Virus record (IMG/VR): IMGVR_UViG_3300025276_000237 | Span: 1-22,385 of that record | Source: a virus | Length of the DNA stretch: 22,385 nucleotides | Reading direction: 5' to 3' (one strand) | Part shown: one piece after another, positions 21,290 through 22,385 of the stretch | Layout: each line of letters starts with the position of its first letter | Numbering within the stretch: position 1 is the stretch's first letter | The notes under the pieces: model-generated | Told to the model about the DNA's origin: nothing | What the model saw: only the letters and a program-made list of their open reading frames with translations | Databases searched by the model: none | Position numbers and translations under genes: made by a program

Positions 21290-21629
21290 CGATAACTTTT
21301 AAAGCAGGGACATTCTGATAATCAGGTAACTCACGTTGCGTAAACTTAAAATTGTTTACAAGTGATTGACCCATACTATGAACATCTAGTTCATGTTTGT
21401 CTGCAACGACTTTTGATAATATCATTTTTTCGTATGCTATACGTGCTGTAAAATCACCAGCAATGATACTAGCATGATATCCTTCTGCTAATAATTGTTC
21501 AAAGGGTTTGCCTAACTGTATACTAATCTCTAGTAGAATCTTTTCGCCAGTGATCTTATTGACACTGCCTTTAGGTCTGCCAGAGCCTGGCTGTCTGCCG
21601 CCCTTAACTGGTTTCTTTTTTGTTGTCAT
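21273..21629 (-). CDS. terS: Terminase small subunit, probable
   Basis: 118 residues. The N-terminus KGGRQPGSGRPKGSVNK contains an AT-hook-like GRP core and is the commonest N-terminal signature of phage small terminases (GRPKGSxNK). The body is helical with a hydrophobic stretch (IIAGDFTARIAYEKMILSKVVA) and a C-terminal VPALKVID. It lies immediately upstream of TerL with a 17-base overlap, as expected. It would recognise the packaging site and stimulate TerL. Ribosome binding site GGAGAAAGAAC before ATG, inside the preceding gene (26-base overlap). It is shorter than the ~150-180 residues of most small terminases, but the motif and position agree. Confidence 0.8.
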   Translation of the reverse strand: MTTKKKPVKGGRQPGSGRPKGSVNKITGEKILLEISIQLGKPFEQLLAEGYHASIIAGDFTARIAYEKMILSKVVADKHELDVHSMGQSLVNNFKFTQRELPDYQNVPALKVIDAKSK

Positions 21630-21867
21630 GTTCTTTCTCCATTAACATTTTGAATTTACGATCAAAGATTTGATTTACTAATAATGGTAATTTCTTTTTC
21701 TTTGATTTAAACAATAATGCATTTTGTATTTCTCTAACCTCTAATGGGTCTTCTATACGTGCTAATGCCATTACAAAATGTTTGTAACAAGGTTCGCAAC
21801 ATAAATGTCCTATAAGTTTATTCCATGTAGTACCCATCTTTTTTTCTATTGGTGTAATATCTGTCAT
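21604..21867 (-). CDS. Small protein upstream of terminase, unknown function (87 aa)
   Basis: No family recognised. CCEPC at about 23-27, next to His21 and His30, could bind a metal, and the C-terminal half is Lys-rich (KSKKKKLPLLVNQIFDRKFK). It overlaps the previous gene by four bases (ATGA) and the small terminase gene by 26, so it belongs to the packaging transcript. A DNA-binding accessory is possible but not shown. Confidence 0.65.
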   Translation of the reverse strand: MTDITPIEKKMGTTWNKLIGHLCCEPCYKHFVMALARIEDPLEVREIQNALLFKSKKKKLPLLVNQIFDRKFKMLMEKEHDNKKETS

Positions 21868-22055
21868 AATCTACCCTCATAGTTTCTAAGTAATTCACCA
21901 CAGAGTGATGAGTTAATTAATTTGTTTTTTATTCTGTTTATAGTGTGCATGTTCTTTTGTAAATCATATCCTTCACACTTCTGTTCATTAAGATAATTGT
22001 AATACACAATTAATTGATTAGATGCTAAGTCTGATAAGTCGACTTGATCAATCAT
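21864..22055 (-). CDS. Small hypothetical protein (63 aa)
   Basis: No family recognised. The protein is helical, with an amphipathic middle (LIVYYNYLNEQK, then NMHTINRIKNKLI) and no membrane segment. The start follows the upstream stop by three bases and is preceded by AAAGG, which lies unusually close to the ATG. Ends with a four-base ATGA overlap with the next gene. Part of a tight early cluster of four short genes before terminase. Confidence 0.6.
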   Translation of the reverse strand: MIDQVDLSDLASNQLIVYYNYLNEQKCEGYDLQKNMHTINRIKNKLINSSLCGELLRNYEGRL

Positions 22056-22058
22056 CCT

Positions 22059-22118
22059 TTACTTCCCTGTTGGTCTAGGTCTAGGCTTTGGTTTAGGTCT
22101 TGGTCTGTATGTTGCCAT
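22059..22118 (-). CDS. Candidate nested Arg/Pro-rich peptide (19 aa), internal in-frame start
   Basis: The peptide MATYRPRPKPKPRPRPTGK would start at ATG 22116-22118. AGGAG at 22125-22129 lies six bases upstream, and the surrounding GAGGAGAAAG is among the best ribosome binding sites in the window. It is in frame with the HGGKG protein, so it may be either a second product or just the tail of the longer protein. The sequence alone cannot decide. Confidence 0.4.
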   Translation of the reverse strand: MATYRPRPKPKPRPRPTGK

Positions 22119-22244
22119 ATCTTTCTCCTCTTTTAGTGAATCGTAATCTATGCCTCCAAAGATACGATCCCAGTTGCTTCTATATAATTCATCGTTGGGC
22201 GATCTAGGCTTATCACCTTTTCCCCCATGCCATTGATCAGACAT
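22059..22244 (-). CDS. HGGKG-motif small phage protein with Arg/Pro-rich C-terminal tail
   Basis: I place the start at ATG 22242-22244: GAGAAG lies five bases upstream, and the eight-base overlap with the preceding gene is typical. The in-frame ATG at 22256 would add only MRRY. The product, 61 residues, starts MSDQWHGGKGDKPRSPNDE and contains NWDRIFG at about 25-31. This HGGKG ... Y-x2-NWD-x-IF pattern recurs in small proteins of marine phages near packaging genes, as I recall them; the function is unknown. Unusually, the last 19 residues (from an internal Met) are RPRPKPKPRPRP-like, and a strong internal ribosome binding site precedes that Met. Confidence 0.7.
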   Translation of the reverse strand: MSDQWHGGKGDKPRSPNDELYRSNWDRIFGGIDYDSLKEEKDMATYRPRPKPKPRPRPTGK

Positions 22245-22383
22245 ATATCTTCTCATAATCTGTTTCTATATCTTCTGGGTCAAGTCCATCATAGACTTTC
22301 TTTGTTTTCTTACACTTATATTTAAGTGTACCAAATACAGATAATAGCTTCTGATTATCTGCGTTCCACTTTTCTCTCACCAT
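22237..22383 (-). CDS. Small unknown protein at the right edge (48 aa, possibly 5'-truncated)
   Basis: An open frame from ATG 22381-22383 to TGA 22237-22239, encoding a Lys-rich, helical product with NADNQKLLSVFGTLKYK and KKTKKVYDGLDPEDIE. Only two bases of sequence remain upstream, so the true start may lie outside the window. Its stop overlaps the HGGKG gene start (ATGTCTGA), which matches the coupling style of its neighbours and supports it as a real gene. No family recognised. Confidence 0.55.
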   Translation of the reverse strand: MVREKWNADNQKLLSVFGTLKYKCKKTKKVYDGLDPEDIETDYEKIYV

Positions 22384-22385
22384 CT

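Overview
The window is a compact, AT-rich block of virion-structure genes from a tailed double-stranded DNA bacteriophage. Every gene I support lies on the minus strand, so transcription runs from high to low coordinates. Coding density is very high: the largest gap between genes is about 84 bases, so no stretch over 300 bases lacks a gene. I see no tRNA, CRISPR array, insertion sequence, integrase, lysis gene or replication gene. The gene order (packaging, head, tail tube, frameshifted tail chaperone, tape measure, tail tip, J-like protein) is that of a lambda-type long, flexible-tailed siphophage. The low GC and the beta-rich appendage modules resemble phages known from marine metagenomes. 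A low-GC marine bacterial host is therefore plausible, but this is inference.

In transcription order: 22383-21604 carries four small early-module genes, including a conserved HGGKG protein with a nested Arg/Pro-rich tail. 21629-19844 carries the terminase small and large subunits. 19798-19096 carries a small helical protein and an HNH endonuclease. 19043-15494 carries portal, scaffold and major capsid protein. 15463-13964 carries a head-tail connector, a probable tail terminator and the major tail protein, closed by a strong intrinsic terminator at 13909-13941. 13884-10360 carries a small unknown protein, the G / G-T tail chaperone with a lambda-identical -1 slippery heptamer, a gp10-like tail-completion protein and the tape measure. 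10333-5175 carries a small membrane protein, M-like and L-like tail-tip proteins, a GNAT acetyltransferase and a 1046-residue J-like central fibre. 5120-1 carries tail appendage proteins (two with Ig/BppU-like domains, two sharing a GYVL-TDGAG module, one propeller-like) plus a small helical protein. The last gene runs off the left edge.

The most unusual observations concern regulation and small genes. First, the T4-type late-promoter octamer TATAAATA occurs upstream of several genes although the tail is lambda-like. Second, two small helical genes 18 kb apart share the arrangement TATAAATA-N6-ATG with no ribosome binding site, and appear distantly paralogous. Third, a strong internal ribosome binding site precedes a 19-residue Pro/Arg peptide resembling proline-rich antimicrobial peptides. 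Fourth, beta modules common in phages appear to be inserted inside other domains of two tail proteins.
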